From: Diphasiastrum complanatum
Lineage: Eukaryota; Streptophyta; Lycopodiopsida; Lycopodiales; Lycopodiaceae
Reading direction: 5' to 3'
Assembly: GCA_029204225.1 (NCBI GenBank)
Contig: MU832076.1
Location: 1-64,000 of the forward strand
Length of the DNA: 64,000 bases
This document shows positions 22,593 to 32,427 of the stretch, in pieces; position 1 is the first letter of the stretch, and each line of letters opens with the position of its first letter. The notes beneath the pieces are model-generated. The model had not been told where the DNA came from and made no database searches. It worked only from the letters and a program-made list of their open reading frames with translations. The position numbers were made by a program, and so were the translations under genes.

Positions 22593-23543
22593 TTACTTGG
22601 TATGATAAGAAATGACCAGATACTTTGTTGCTGGTGTGAATCCACTTGTCAGACACTGTGACAATGTGTCATTATTCTTCTTGAAGGCCTGGAGCAGAAA
22701 ATTACTCAGCACCAACAACTCGTTTGATGAATCTCTTGCAATGTCAAATTGCAAGAGTGTTAGCCCGGACTCTATCACAGGATCACTGATAGAAGTCCGT
22801 CTGTCTTTGAGATCCAAGCAATCTAAAACTCTAAAATTAATACTAAAATCAAGTTCATCTAGTCTAAAACAAAAAGGAGTACCAATTTTATCTATAGCAT
22901 CCGATATGTCTTTCTCAAATCTAAGATACTCATCCGAATCTGTATATGTATAAAGAATTGGAGGAGGAGGAGGAGGTGGATGTGTAGTATCTACAAGAAT
23001 TAAAGCAATATCCAAAACAACTGTAGCTATATTTACAGCATTATCAACAACAGCGTTATCTACAATTGATTTTGGTTCAGGTTTCACAAAATTTGTGGTG
23101 TCTACGATCTTTGCTCTCTTTGGAGCTCTCTTGGAGGCACTCTGCTTCCTAGGATGCTTCGTAGGAAGATCAGTCCTATCTACAAGTGTTGGCCTGGGAG
23201 CAGAAGGCTGAGATACGTGCAACCTACAGAACCTATCCCTCATTCTCATCAAGATCTGAAAATCCTTGGGCATTATTGTGACTCTCTTGGAATGAATGGC
23301 AAGCAAAAATGAATCTCCAAAAAAAGGACTAAGGTAATATTCAGCAGCCTCCTGAAGGCACTGAAGAGCACTGGGTGTAAATCTGACCAGCTGTCCGAGA
23401 TCATTTCTTGTTATGTTTCGAACAGCACGGTAGAATGGAGCCCTTGGGATCAACAGCGCAGTTGATCTCTGGTACTTGCGTATCTCAGAGAGCCACCTAC
23501 TGCGGTTGCGCGTTCTATGTCTAGCAGGAGGGGTAATGGCCAC
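22593..23543 (-). CDS. Histone H3-like protein with long C-terminal extension
   Basis: The 316-codon frame carries an H3 fold at about residues 16-105: EIRKYQRST, LLIPRAPFYRAV, RFTPSALQCLQEAAE, LAIHSKRVTIMPKD. It is canonical-H3-like at alpha-3, but loop 1 is one residue longer than in canonical H3. The usual 40-residue N-terminal tail is absent. After the fold comes a basic stretch with PRKQSASKRAPKRA (131-144), then a proline run and an acidic, hydrophobic C-terminal domain of about 110 residues that I do not recognise. The frame opens at GTG 23,543. A tcctcag acceptor (exon from 23,551) and an ATG at 23,606 imply an unresolved first exon. It is divergent to the gene at 23,874. Nucleosomal use is unproven; a DNA-binding or mimic role is possible. 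Confidence 0.75.
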   Translation of the reverse strand: MAITPPARHRTRNRSRWLSEIRKYQRSTALLIPRAPFYRAVRNITRNDLGQLVRFTPSALQCLQEAAEYYLSPFFGDSFLLAIHSKRVTIMPKDFQILMRMRDRFCRLHVSQPSAPRPTLVDRTDLPTKHPRKQSASKRAPKRAKIVDTTNFVKPEPKSIVDNAVVDNAVNIATVVLDIALILVDTTHPPPPPPPILYTYTDSDEYLRFEKDISDAIDKIGTPFCFRLDELDFSINFRVLDCLDLKDRRTSISDPVIESGLTLLQFDIARDSSNELLVLSNFLLQAFKKNNDTLSQCLTSGFTPATKYLVISYHTK

Positions 23544-23873
23544 CGCAGGGGCTGAGGATGAGCCAAGAGAGAAGAAGTCCCTCCTGGTCTACTTTCTCCT
23601 ATCCATGGATGTGTACTACGCAATAGCAAACTTGCGCGCGACGGGGAGGATGAGAATAGAAGGGTGACAAAAATCTCACAGAGGACCGATATGTACGGAA
23701 GGAATGTATGGTATATCGGACCTGTGCGAGTTGAATATAACAGAAAGATATTAGTTCTGAAGAAACGCGCACAAGTGTGATACAGGGGGACACGTAGGCA
23801 GGTGTATCAGACCTGTGCGCATGAAAGGCGGTAGGTGGAAATTCGAGTGTGTGTACTTTTTTTGTTAGTTCAG
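23544..23873. promoter_or_regulatory. Divergent intergenic region between the H3-like and acidic genes
   Basis: This roughly 330-bp interval holds the presumed first exons and promoters of two head-to-head genes. It is GC-richer than its surroundings, and its left half is duplicated at 22,393-22,560. No clear TATA box was assigned. Confidence 0.35.
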
Positions 23874-25000
23874 ATCCCAGATGATGATGAAATTTTTGTT
23901 GCTGACCCTCCCTTTTCATCATCCTCCATTCAGTCAGCTATTAAGGACATCAGTCACTTTCTTATCGACACTCCTGATAAGGAAAGTGACTTTATAAATA
24001 TAAATACTGATTCTCTACGGGATTCATTTATTGGCCAAAATACATCTGCTGATGAATCCAACCCTACAAAGGATTCTAAATGTCTATTCAATTTGTCTGT
24101 ATATTATATTAATGACGATGTATATTTTACTACTGCTGATTTATGTAAGTTTTTTGACTATCGTGAAGAAGAGGTTCTATGTTTATTATCCGGCACAATT
24201 TCCGAATTCTCCAGCTTCGTAGATTTTGAAACATATGATCTTGTTGCTGGTATTGATTTTGATGATGAGGAGGGAATTATGACTGCTGAAGAATGCTTGA
24301 ATAAGACTTTCTCAAATATAACTGAGGATGGGCGAGGCAGACCATCCGATGAAGAATTCACGGCATTTCAATCCCATATGGGCTTCCCTCGTCCATCATT
24401 ATTGCATTTCACAGATGATTCCAGTTCAGTACGTGGTCATTATATTGATCATCCTGATCTGGTTGCTGCTGAAGATGAAGAATGTGTACGTGTTTAAACT
24501 TCCTTGCATTACGATATTTCTAATCATTGAATGTGTTTTTGCTAACAAATTTCCTATTGTAGGATGCTCTCATAATAGATGATTTTGCTGCGAGACGAGG
24601 TGGTTTCAGACAACATGCATCATCTTTCCAGAGGGATAGTGGACCTGGCCACTATCTTAGGCATTTCCTGAAGAATGAGATCTGTATTGCTCATTCCACG
24701 CTGAGCCCGGTCGAGGAGACTCTTATGATGGCAGTTAAAGCCTTATCATTTTACCTAGGAGGACATAAATTTGTAAAGACAAATAAGATCATTTTTGTCA
24801 AAAGATCTTATGTTTTGAACATTTTAGGCTTTACTGATGGGAATGTTCCTTTAAGGAGCTCCCATTATTCATTGTATTCCACTTATATTGAGCTTAGTGG
24901 AAATAAGAATAATGCACATCTATTAGATGCATACGCTAGCAGAGAATTTCTTCATGACAATACTGCCATAGAATCTGACACAAGATCTGATGATGAATAG
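23874..25000 (+). CDS. Unknown acidic protein, at least two exons
   Basis: Exons 23874-24485 and 24563-25000 join in phase (donor TGT|GTACGT, acceptor ATTGTAG|GAT), giving 349 residues to a TGA-independent TAG stop. A further 5' exon is implied, because the first exon opens at an acceptor (gttagttcag) rather than an ATG. The protein is rich in Asp, Glu and Ser. A globular segment reads DVYFTTADLCKFFDY, and the second exon contains YLGGHKFVKTNKIIFVKRSYVLNILGF. The first motif faintly recalls viral BRO/KilA-N proteins, too weakly to name it. No in-frame stops were seen. The strong acidity would suit a histone-binding partner of the neighbouring H3-like gene; this is speculation. Confidence 0.6.
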
Positions 25001-25204
25001 TTGACACTTTGTATTTTGGTATAATACAATCAATACATTTACATTGAGTATTTCTTCTTTCTTGTTCAATGAATTTGCAAAGCGATTCTGAACATGTCAT
25101 GATTTGATGATAATGATGATCTTGCACTCAACAATCATCTAATTTTCTCTTTCTGTATGAACTTGCATGCTTTTCTAAACTTGTTGTATTGTGTGGACTT
25201 TGTT

Positions 25205-26561
25205 ATATGTCAAATTTGAATTTTGCGGTAGAACCACTGAAACAATTGACAAATGTAGTTTCGGTTTTCATTGGTTCCTCCATGTTGTGTATTTCGATGA
25301 AATGCTGCTTGTGCTTGCCAATGTGGCTTCTCCATCCCTTGTGATGACCATACACTCAAGCTTCCATATGTATTTGCAAAAAATGTTGTATGATCTCTTA
25401 GTATGTGATGCATATGTCAAAATCATAATGTTAGTCTTATGTTTGGATCTAAATATATATTTAAATTTGAAAGCATTTTAAGAATTTAATACTAACCATG
25501 TAATGAGTGATGTGATCATCTCCCCATGCTTTTGATACTGCATTAACAAACTCGACACAAGTCCTTTGGACAGCTTGCTTATCAATATCAGAGTATTTTT
25601 TTTCTTAAAATAGCAATCATACTATCAAGCTTTTTCCATACATCAACTTTTAGTACTCTGATTTTGTCGTCTTTCTCGAAGTCCTGAGTAGCAGCAATAA
25701 TATCTGTCCAGACTGAGTGTTGAATATTAGAAGCCCTACCAGTACGATTTGATAGGAAATGACGTGCTTTTGCTCCTCCTATGTTGGCTTAGTTGGCATG
25801 TTCCCATTCTTTCCTGAAAGCTTTTCATCTTTTTGAATTTTGACATGTCCTTTATGGAGTCTTGATTTTGATAAAACATCTTCTAATCGAGAGATAACTT
25901 CCTTTGCTAATGATGCTGGCTTAGTATTCCAAGCAAAAACTATATGAAGATAAATGATCTTTTCTATTAATCTAACTTCTGCACGAAGAGTGCAAACATG
26001 CACATTTTGTAAGGGGATAGGCAGCACAGGCTTCCAGTTTGGATCTGCATATTCTCTAGTAATTACTGTGCTCCTAGTTACATCTTTTGCCATTTTCATA
26101 CAGTACAAACAAGGGTGTTTTGATGTAGCACCGTGAGATACATTATACATACATTTTAATGTTTTCAAATCACCTGCTAAGTGCCATTCAACATTGAAGT
26201 CTCCAACTCCTAGAACATTGAGAAGTCCTCCATCCATATGGTCCTTGATGATCCTAGGATAAGATGTCCTTGAGAATATCCATGATAATATATCATTATT
26301 CTCTTTTAGAACTTGTCCAAAAAAATTAATCAGACTTAATTTACAATGCATTAATACTATTTAATGAATGTAATGTAATAATGAGGCTAGTTACCTGAAA
26401 CACTGCCAACCACCATATATCATTTTCTGGCTGGACACTAAATCTGAAATCTTCTTGGTTCTCTGTTTGTGATAGAGCACCATTCATGAGAGTTATACTA
26501 ACCCTCTCCATCTTCTGCCCTTTCACAATTTCTGACTCATCTAATTTAAGTACTATGATTA
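25205..26561 (-). pseudogene. Transposase-like gene, 3' half (interrupted by Copia-A)
   Basis: This continues the minus-strand gene from 33,623. From the insertion point the frame reads LDESEIVKGQKMERV, then WWLAVFQ with a GTAACT donor near 26,396. A second block (26,300-25,785) carries NVEWHLAGDLKTLK and HGATSKHPCLYCM. A third, in another frame (about 25,785-25,600), continues GGAKARHFLSNRTGRAS, and a final part near 25,400-25,210 has WSSQGMEKPHW and NTQHGG. The pattern of an Asp after a hydrophobic strand, GD-x-K, then CxxC matches uncharacterised transposase-like proteins abundant in invertebrates, which probably have an RNase H-type fold. At least two frameshifts are present. I cannot name the superfamily. 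Confidence 0.6.
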
Positions 26562-26566
26562 TTTTG
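26562..26566. repeat. Left target-site duplication of Copia-A (TTTTG)
   Basis: TTTTG directly precedes the 5' LTR and is repeated at 32,428-32,432 after the 3' LTR. Confidence 0.95.
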
Positions 26567-27219
26567 TGTGAAAAATTGTCAACTAGTAGTATTTTCCTAA
26601 CTTGAGATTTTGTAGGCCTATGGCCAAATAAAAGTTAGAGATAGGTTCATACATGTATGTAGAGGCCCAAAGTATGTGTACACTACTTTTGAGGTCACAT
26701 TAATTAGAGGAGGTCGAGTGTGGAGCTCTTCTATTGGCTCATAATTTGGTGCATTCCTATTTGACCAAATTTCTAGGTATATGGGTGAATCCTATTGGAC
26801 CCCAATTTTAGCCTATCATAAGACAAGTGGCCAAGAGGCACTATGGCTGCTATAAATAGCCATCTCCACGAGTATGTACACATCTCATTTTCATTCTATT
26901 GAATGAATGTTATGCTCTTTGAAGGTCCATCTTCTTCTCTCTCACTTTTTTGTTCATATCTTGCATTCTAGCCACTAGAATTGTGATTTCTTTGTTGCTA
27001 TGGCTTCACACGTGTGAAATGCAGGTTGTAGGCTCTGAAGTACGGACAGGGACAGCAAGTTTCTGTTTGTGGAAGCTTATGATCAGATTTTGATGTTTAG
27101 TTGATGTTTAGTATGCTTAACATCACAATTTCTATCATTTTTTCAATCTAGATGTGCATAACTTCCATGGCCAAGATCTTTATGAAACTTTAGCATCTTT
27201 TGGATCTGAGTTTTTCACA
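26567..27219 (+). repeat. 5' LTR of Copia-A
   Basis: 653 bp from TGTGAAAAATTG to TTTTTCACA. It contains a TATA box (tataaata, 26,851-26,858) and a cacacgtgtg palindrome at 27,008-27,017, a G-box-like core found in several LTRs of this window. Confidence 0.97.
26851..26858 (+). promoter_or_regulatory. TATA box of the Copia-A LTR promoter
   Basis: tataaata lies mid-LTR at a normal position for the U3/R boundary. The identical copy in the 3' LTR is at 32,059-32,066. Confidence 0.7.
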
Positions 27220-27231
27220 TGGTATCAGAGC
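27220..27231 (+). other. Copia-A primer-binding site
   Basis: tggtatcagagc lies immediately after the 5' LTR and is complementary to the 3' end of plant initiator Met-tRNA, as is usual in copia elements. About 600 bp of untranslated leader follows. Confidence 0.9.
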
Positions 27232-27828
27232 ATTAGGCGGCCAAATGTGCAGGTTTTGCCAGATTTAGAAGAGATTTGTGGGCGAGTTTGCTTTTGTAGC
27301 ATTCCAATCAAGTTTCTAGCTAAAAATCTTGTTGATTTATGTGTAGAAATTGGATCTTTGTGATCAAAACATCATTTGTATGCATTTCAATTGAAGTAGG
27401 GCGAATTCCCTCTGTACTTATCAGAATAAGGAGACAAAAATTGTTTTGGAAAGAGGGAGATGCAAGATCCAACAAGATCCTATTAGTTTTCCATTCTAGC
27501 ATATAGTTTTTTGATTCAATTTCTTGCTTCTTCATGTCAAAAACTTCAAAATTGATGTAACCCTCTGATTTTCAGTTTGCTGAATGATTCAAGAGTGTAT
27601 TTCAATCTTAGGAGTGAGGGAAAAGCAAGTATATTGAGGTTTGGTCTTGGTTTGATCAAGAAATCATAAAACTAGTGGCTAAAATTAAGGAAAAAGTGAG
27701 GAAAAGAGAGAAAAAGTAAGGTTTTAGGTTCCAAATCTTTGTGATTTCTTCTTGTGTTTCATTTGTTGATTCAAGAGAGTGCTTAGTGCATTGGAACAGG
27801 TCAAAGATCAGAGATCAATCATTGCAAC

Positions 27829-30800
27829 ATGGCTACAAATGGAGGCTACATGTTGGAAAGCAATGATAGGCTTACCTCCCTCAACTATTCTACTTGGAAA
27901 GTAAGGATGGAGTCTTTGCTTGAGATGAATGAGTTGATGGATATTGTTGTAGGTGTGGAGGAGAGACCTTTGGCACCTCAAGAACAATTGAGGTATGACA
28001 AGAGGGCAAAGAAAGCCCTTCACATGATCAAGATGAATGTGACAAATGAGCTTATCAAAGAGGTTGGTAAGTGCACATCATCTAGTGAAGCTTGGGAAGC
28101 CTTGAAGAAGGTTTATGAATCCAAGTCTACTTCTAGAGTGTTGACTTTAAGAAGGCAAATCTTTTCTTGTATGCAAAAGAAGAGTGAGAATGGACATGCT
28201 TTTGTTTTGAGAGTTAAAGCATTGAATGATGAGTTAGCATGCATTAATGATGGCATAAATAATGAGGAGCTTGTTCAAGTGATTCTCAATGGCTTGTTGG
28301 ATGATCATGCTAATCTTGTTCAAAGTTATGCTATCCAAAAATGTTTACCAAGTGTTGGAGACTTGCAAGAGGTCTTGTTGGCTGAAGAATTCAGGTTGCA
28401 AGCAAGAGTGGGAGCATCTTCTACATCTCAAGGAGGAGAAGAGGAGGCAATGTTCTCTAAAGGCAAGTTCAAGGGCAAAGGTAAAAGCAATTGGTCTAAA
28501 GGGCAAGACCAAGGTGAGCACTCTACTTTTGGCAAAAAGAAGGATAGATCTAAGCTAAAATGTTTCTATTGTGGAGTCAAAGGGCATTTTGCTAGTGATT
28601 GTTTTAAGAAAAAGAGGGATCAAGGGGAAAAGCAAACCAATCTAACTATTGATGAGGGTGGGGATGAGCTTCTTTCAAATGATGCTTTTGTTATGTCATC
28701 TTGCTTGTTGGCTAATCATGGAGACATTGATCCTTGGTGGATTGATAGTGGAGCCACTTCTCATATGACATATCATAAAGAGTATTTTTCATCTTTAATG
28801 GCATTTGATGGTGATAGGAAGGTAATCTATACCGCAAATGATGGTGAGTGTGCAATCAAGGGGATTGGCACAATTCCTATTTCACTTTCTACAAATAGGA
28901 ATATAGAATTGAAAGATGTTTTGCTCATTCCATCCATTACCAAGAACTTACTTAGTGTAAGCCAAATGCTTGACAAAGGATTCAAAGTTGAGTTTGATGG
29001 TGATGCTTGCTTGATCAAAAAGGGGTGTAGTATCATTGCAAAAGGGAAAAGGCAAGGGAAATTGTTCAAGCTTGATGCATGTGTTGTTGCTAACCAAGTT
29101 GGATGCATGGCAAATGAACAAATGTCAATTCAAGAGGTATGGCATAAAAGGATGGGACATCTCAACTACAAGGCCTTGGAGGTAATAGCCAAAAAGGAGG
29201 TAGTAAGGGGACTTCCCAAGTCTCTTACTTGCTTGAATCATGTTTGTGAAGAATGTGCTTTGTCTAAATCACATAGATTGCCATATACTAGATCTATATC
29301 TAGATCTAAGATGCCTTTTTCTCTCTTGCATTCGGATATTCATGGTGTTACTACAATTAGCAATGGAGGTGCTAAGATGTATGTAACTTTCATTGATGAT
29401 TTTAGTAGATTTTGTTGGGTTTATCTACTAAAGAGCAAGGATGAGGTGTTTGATGTGTTTGTCAAGTTCAAAGTTGCTATTGAGACTCAATTTACAACCA
29501 AAATCAAATGCTTGAGGAGCGACAATGGTGGTGAATACATTTCTAACAAATTCAAAGCCTTTTGCGATGAGCATGGGATCAAGAGGGAGTACACATGTCC
29601 AAGAACACCACAACAAAATGGAGTGGCCGAGAGGAAGAATAGAACCTTGTGTGAGAGTGCAAAGGCAATGAGATTGAATGCTAATCTTCCTAAACCTTTT
29701 TGGAGTGATGCTTTGTTGTGTGCAAATTTCCTATGCAATAGATGGCCAAGTGTTGTATTGGAAGGAAAAACCCCTTTTGAAGCTTTGTTTGGTACGAAGC
29801 CTAATGTCAAGTTTCTAAGAACTTTTGGATGCATTTGCTACTTCAACATTACTCTTGATGATAGAACTAAGGAGGATCCATCTTCAAGAAAGGGCATTTT
29901 TGTTGGTTATAGTGAAGTAAGCAAAGCATATAGGATTTATGTTCCTTCAATCAAGAAAGTGTTCACAAGTAGGGATGTCATTTTTGATGAAGGTAACATT
30001 CCAAAAGTTGTTTCAAGTGATGATGGTGTTGTTGCAACTAATGTGCTTGATGACAATGGAGTTGATGACACATTGGATGTGGATGTTGAAGAAGCCTCTT
30101 CAAGTCAAATTCCAAGGAGAACTCCAAGGCATAAAGTGAAACCCTCAAGGCTCACTTATGATGGCAAAGGTAAGCAAGTGGTGGATGGATCCAACTATGC
30201 TTTCCTAACTTCTTTTGATGTACCTTCATGTGTAGATGAAGCAAGGCAAGAAGAGGAATGGATCCAAGCAATGGATCTTGAGTTTGAAGCACTTATGAAG
30301 AACAACACATGGAGATTGGTGGAGCTTCCAAAGGGCAAAAGTGCAATTGGATGCAAATGGATCTTCAAGGTAAAGACAAATCAAGATGGATCTATCAACA
30401 AGTTGAAGGCAAGGTTGGTGGCTAAAGGTTATGCTCAAGAGCATGGCATTGACTATGAGGAAACCTTTGCACCCGTGGCAAAGATGGTGAGCATAAGAGT
30501 AATCATTTCCCTTGCAACTCTTTATGGATGGGATCTTTGGCAATTAGACATTTCTAATGCTTTCTTGAATGGTGATCTTGAAGAGGAAGTCTACATGGAG
30601 CAACCCGAGAGCTATGTTTCTCATAGCAAGCCTAATCATGTGTGTTTTCTACAAAAAAGTTTGTATGGTCTTAAGCAAGCACCAAGGAGTTGGTATGCTA
30701 GGCTTAACTCTTTTCTACTTTCTCAAAACTTCACTATGAGTGAGTATGATCATTCACTTTACTTTAGAATTAGTGCTAATGATGTTACAATCCTTCTAAT

Positions 30801-31779
30801 TTATGTGGATGACATTATTTTAAGTGGAGGGAACAAGGAAGATATAGAAGATATCAAGAAAGCACTAAAAAAGGAATTTGAAGTGCATGATCTTGGTCTT
30901 TTGAGCTATATCTTAGGAATAGAAGTAATTAGAACTTCTCAAATCACTTTTATTTCACAAGAGAAGTATGCTATTTCTATTCTCAATAGATTTCATATGG
31001 TAGATGCAAATCCTATTGATACACCTATGGAATCACATGTAAAGCTAACTATAAGAGGTAATGAAAGATCCTTCGAGGACATTACTCTCTATAGGAAGCT
31101 AATAGGTTCTCTTATATATCTAACCATCACAAGACCTGATTTATCTTATTGTGTTGGTAAATTAAGCCAATTCATGCAAGATCCTAGCATAGAACATTGG
31201 AAACTAGGAAAGAGGATCTTGAGATACATCTCGGGAACAAAAGATTTTGGCATTGTTTATAGAGGCTCATCACCTAACTTATTTGGTTTTTCAGATTCAG
31301 ATTTTGCAGGAGACCTTATGGATAGAAAATCCATAAATGCACATGCTATTTTCATAGGTGATGGAGCTATCTCATGGATGTCGAAGAAACAAGCAACTAT
31401 ATCACTTTCTTCTAGTGAGGCCGAGTACAAAGCTTTGACATCATGCACAAAGGAGATGGTGTGGATCAAGAGGATGATTATGGAGCTTCATTTGCTGGAT
31501 TTTTCAGAGAGTCCAATCATCTTTTGTGACAACCTTTCAGCCCAAAGTCTAGCAAGCAATCCGGTTTTCCATGCAAGGAGCAAACATATCGAGGTGGCTT
31601 ACCATTTTGTGAGAGAACAAGTGTTGGCAAAAGAGATCAAGCTTGAACATGTCCCATCAAAGGAATGTGTGGCTGATATCTTTACCAAAGCATTGGGAAA
31701 GGACTTATTTTTCAAGCATAGAACAAGTCTTGGTGTACTTTCTAAATCTATGCTAAAACTAGTTGAAGAGGGAGTGTGA
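27829..31779 (+). CDS. Ty1/copia Gag-Pol polyprotein, intact
   Basis: 1,316 residues in one frame. Order: gag with a UBN2-type N-terminus (about 1-230), a CCHC zinc knuckle (245-258, CFYCGVKGHFASDC), aspartic protease (WIDSGATSHM, catalytic Asp at 306), GAG-pre-integrase (HKRMGHLNY), integrase with Asp 503, Asp 565 and Glu 601 (D,D35E spacing), reverse transcriptase (YVDD at 992-995) and RNase H ending with a VADIFTKAL motif. No stop or frameshift occurs. The stop codon lies 3-5 bp inside the 3' LTR. It carries out reverse transcription and integration of the element. The first ATG gives a normal gag start. Confidence 0.97.
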   Translation: MATNGGYMLESNDRLTSLNYSTWKVRMESLLEMNELMDIVVGVEERPLAPQEQLRYDKRAKKALHMIKMNVTNELIKEVGKCTSSSEAWEALKKVYESKSTSRVLTLRRQIFSCMQKKSENGHAFVLRVKALNDELACINDGINNEELVQVILNGLLDDHANLVQSYAIQKCLPSVGDLQEVLLAEEFRLQARVGASSTSQGGEEEAMFSKGKFKGKGKSNWSKGQDQGEHSTFGKKKDRSKLKCFYCGVKGHFASDCFKKKRDQGEKQTNLTIDEGGDELLSNDAFVMSSCLLANHGDIDPWWIDSGATSHMTYHKEYFSSLMAFDGDRKVIYTANDGECAIKGIGTIPISLSTNRNIELKDVLLIPSITKNLLSVSQMLDKGFKVEFDGDACLIKKGCSIIAKGKRQGKLFKLDACVVANQVGCMANEQMSIQEVWHKRMGHLNYKALEVIAKKEVVRGLPKSLTCLNHVCEECALSKSHRLPYTRSISRSKMPFSLLHSDIHGVTTISNGGAKMYVTFIDDFSRFCWVYLLKSKDEVFDVFVKFKVAIETQFTTKIKCLRSDNGGEYISNKFKAFCDEHGIKREYTCPRTPQQNGVAERKNRTLCESAKAMRLNANLPKPFWSDALLCANFLCNRWPSVVLEGKTPFEALFGTKPNVKFLRTFGCICYFNITLDDRTKEDPSSRKGIFVGYSEVSKAYRIYVPSIKKVFTSRDVIFDEGNIPKVVSSDDGVVATNVLDDNGVDDTLDVDVEEASSSQIPRRTPRHKVKPSRLTYDGKGKQVVDGSNYAFLTSFDVPSCVDEARQEEEWIQAMDLEFEALMKNNTWRLVELPKGKSAIGCKWIFKVKTNQDGSINKLKARLVAKGYAQEHGIDYEETFAPVAKMVSIRVIISLATLYGWDLWQLDISNAFLNGDLEEEVYMEQPESYVSHSKPNHVCFLQKSLYGLKQAPRSWYARLNSFLLSQNFTMSEYDHSLYFRISANDVTILLIYVDDIILSGGNKEDIEDIKKALKKEFEVHDLGLLSYILGIEVIRTSQITFISQEKYAISILNRFHMVDANPIDTPMESHVKLTIRGNERSFEDITLYRKLIGSLIYLTITRPDLSYCVGKLSQFMQDPSIEHWKLGKRILRYISGTKDFGIVYRGSSPNLFGFSDSDFAGDLMDRKSINAHAIFIGDGAISWMSKKQATISLSSSEAEYKALTSCTKEMVWIKRMIMELHLLDFSESPIIFCDNLSAQSLASNPVFHARSKHIEVAYHFVREQVLAKEIKLEHVPSKECVADIFTKALGKDLFFKHRTSLGVLSKSMLKLVEEGV

Positions 31780-32427
31780 AAAATTGTCAACTAGTAGTAT
31801 TTTCCTAACTTGAGATTTTGTAGGCCTATGGCCAAATAAAAGTTAGAGATAGGTTCATACATGTATGTAGAGGCCCAAAGTATGTGTACACTACTTTTGA
31901 GGTCACATTAATTAGAGGAGGTCGAGTGTGGAGCTCTTCTATTGGCTCATAATTTGGTGCATTCCTATTTGACCAAATTTCTAGGTATATGGGTGAATCC
32001 TATTGGACCCCAATTTTAGCCTATCATAAGACAAGTGGCCAAGAGGCACTATGGCTGCTATAAATAGCCATCTCCACGAGTATGTACACATCTCATTTTC
32101 ATTCTATTGAATGAATGTTATGCTCTTTGAAGGTCCATCTTCTTCTCTCTCACTTTTTTGTTCATATCTTGCATTCTAGCCACTAGAATTGTGATTTCTT
32201 TGTTGCTATGGCTTCACACGTGTGAAATGCAGGTTGTAGGCTCTGAAGTACGGACAGGGACAGCAAGTTTCTGTTTGTGGAAGCTTATGATCAGATTTTG
32301 ATGTTTAGTTGATGTTTAGTATGCTTAACATCACAATTTCTATCATTTTTTCAATCTAGATGTGCATAACTTCCATGGCCAAGATCTTTATGAAACTTTA
32401 GCATCTTTTGGATCTGAGTTTTTCACA
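31775..32427 (+). repeat. 3' LTR of Copia-A
   Basis: 653 bp, apparently identical to 26,567-27,219, and followed directly by the TTTTG duplication. It provides the termination region for the element. Confidence 0.97.

Larger units (their letters stand above)
26567..32427 (+). mobile_element. Copia-A: complete Ty1/copia retrotransposon
   Basis: This is a 5,861-bp element with 653-bp LTRs, TSD TTTTG, a primer-binding site (tggtatcagagc) directly after the 5' LTR, one uninterrupted gag-pol frame and a purine tract (gaagagggag, 31,765-31,774) directly before the 3' LTR. The two LTRs align at a constant offset of 5,208 bp and I see no difference, so the insertion is very recent in evolutionary terms. 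It sits antisense within the coding region of a pre-existing minus-strand gene. It appears structurally competent. Confidence 0.97.

Noticed and set aside
22593..23543. Calling the H3-like protein a centromeric CenH3
   Set aside because: Alpha-3 reads IHSKRVTIMPKD like canonical H3, and loop 1 is only one residue longer; centromeric H3s usually differ more at these sites.
23874..25000. Calling the acidic protein a viral BRO/KilA-N protein
   Set aside because: Only one short stretch (DVYFTTADLCKFFDY) resembles the motif and the rest does not; not enough without a profile search.
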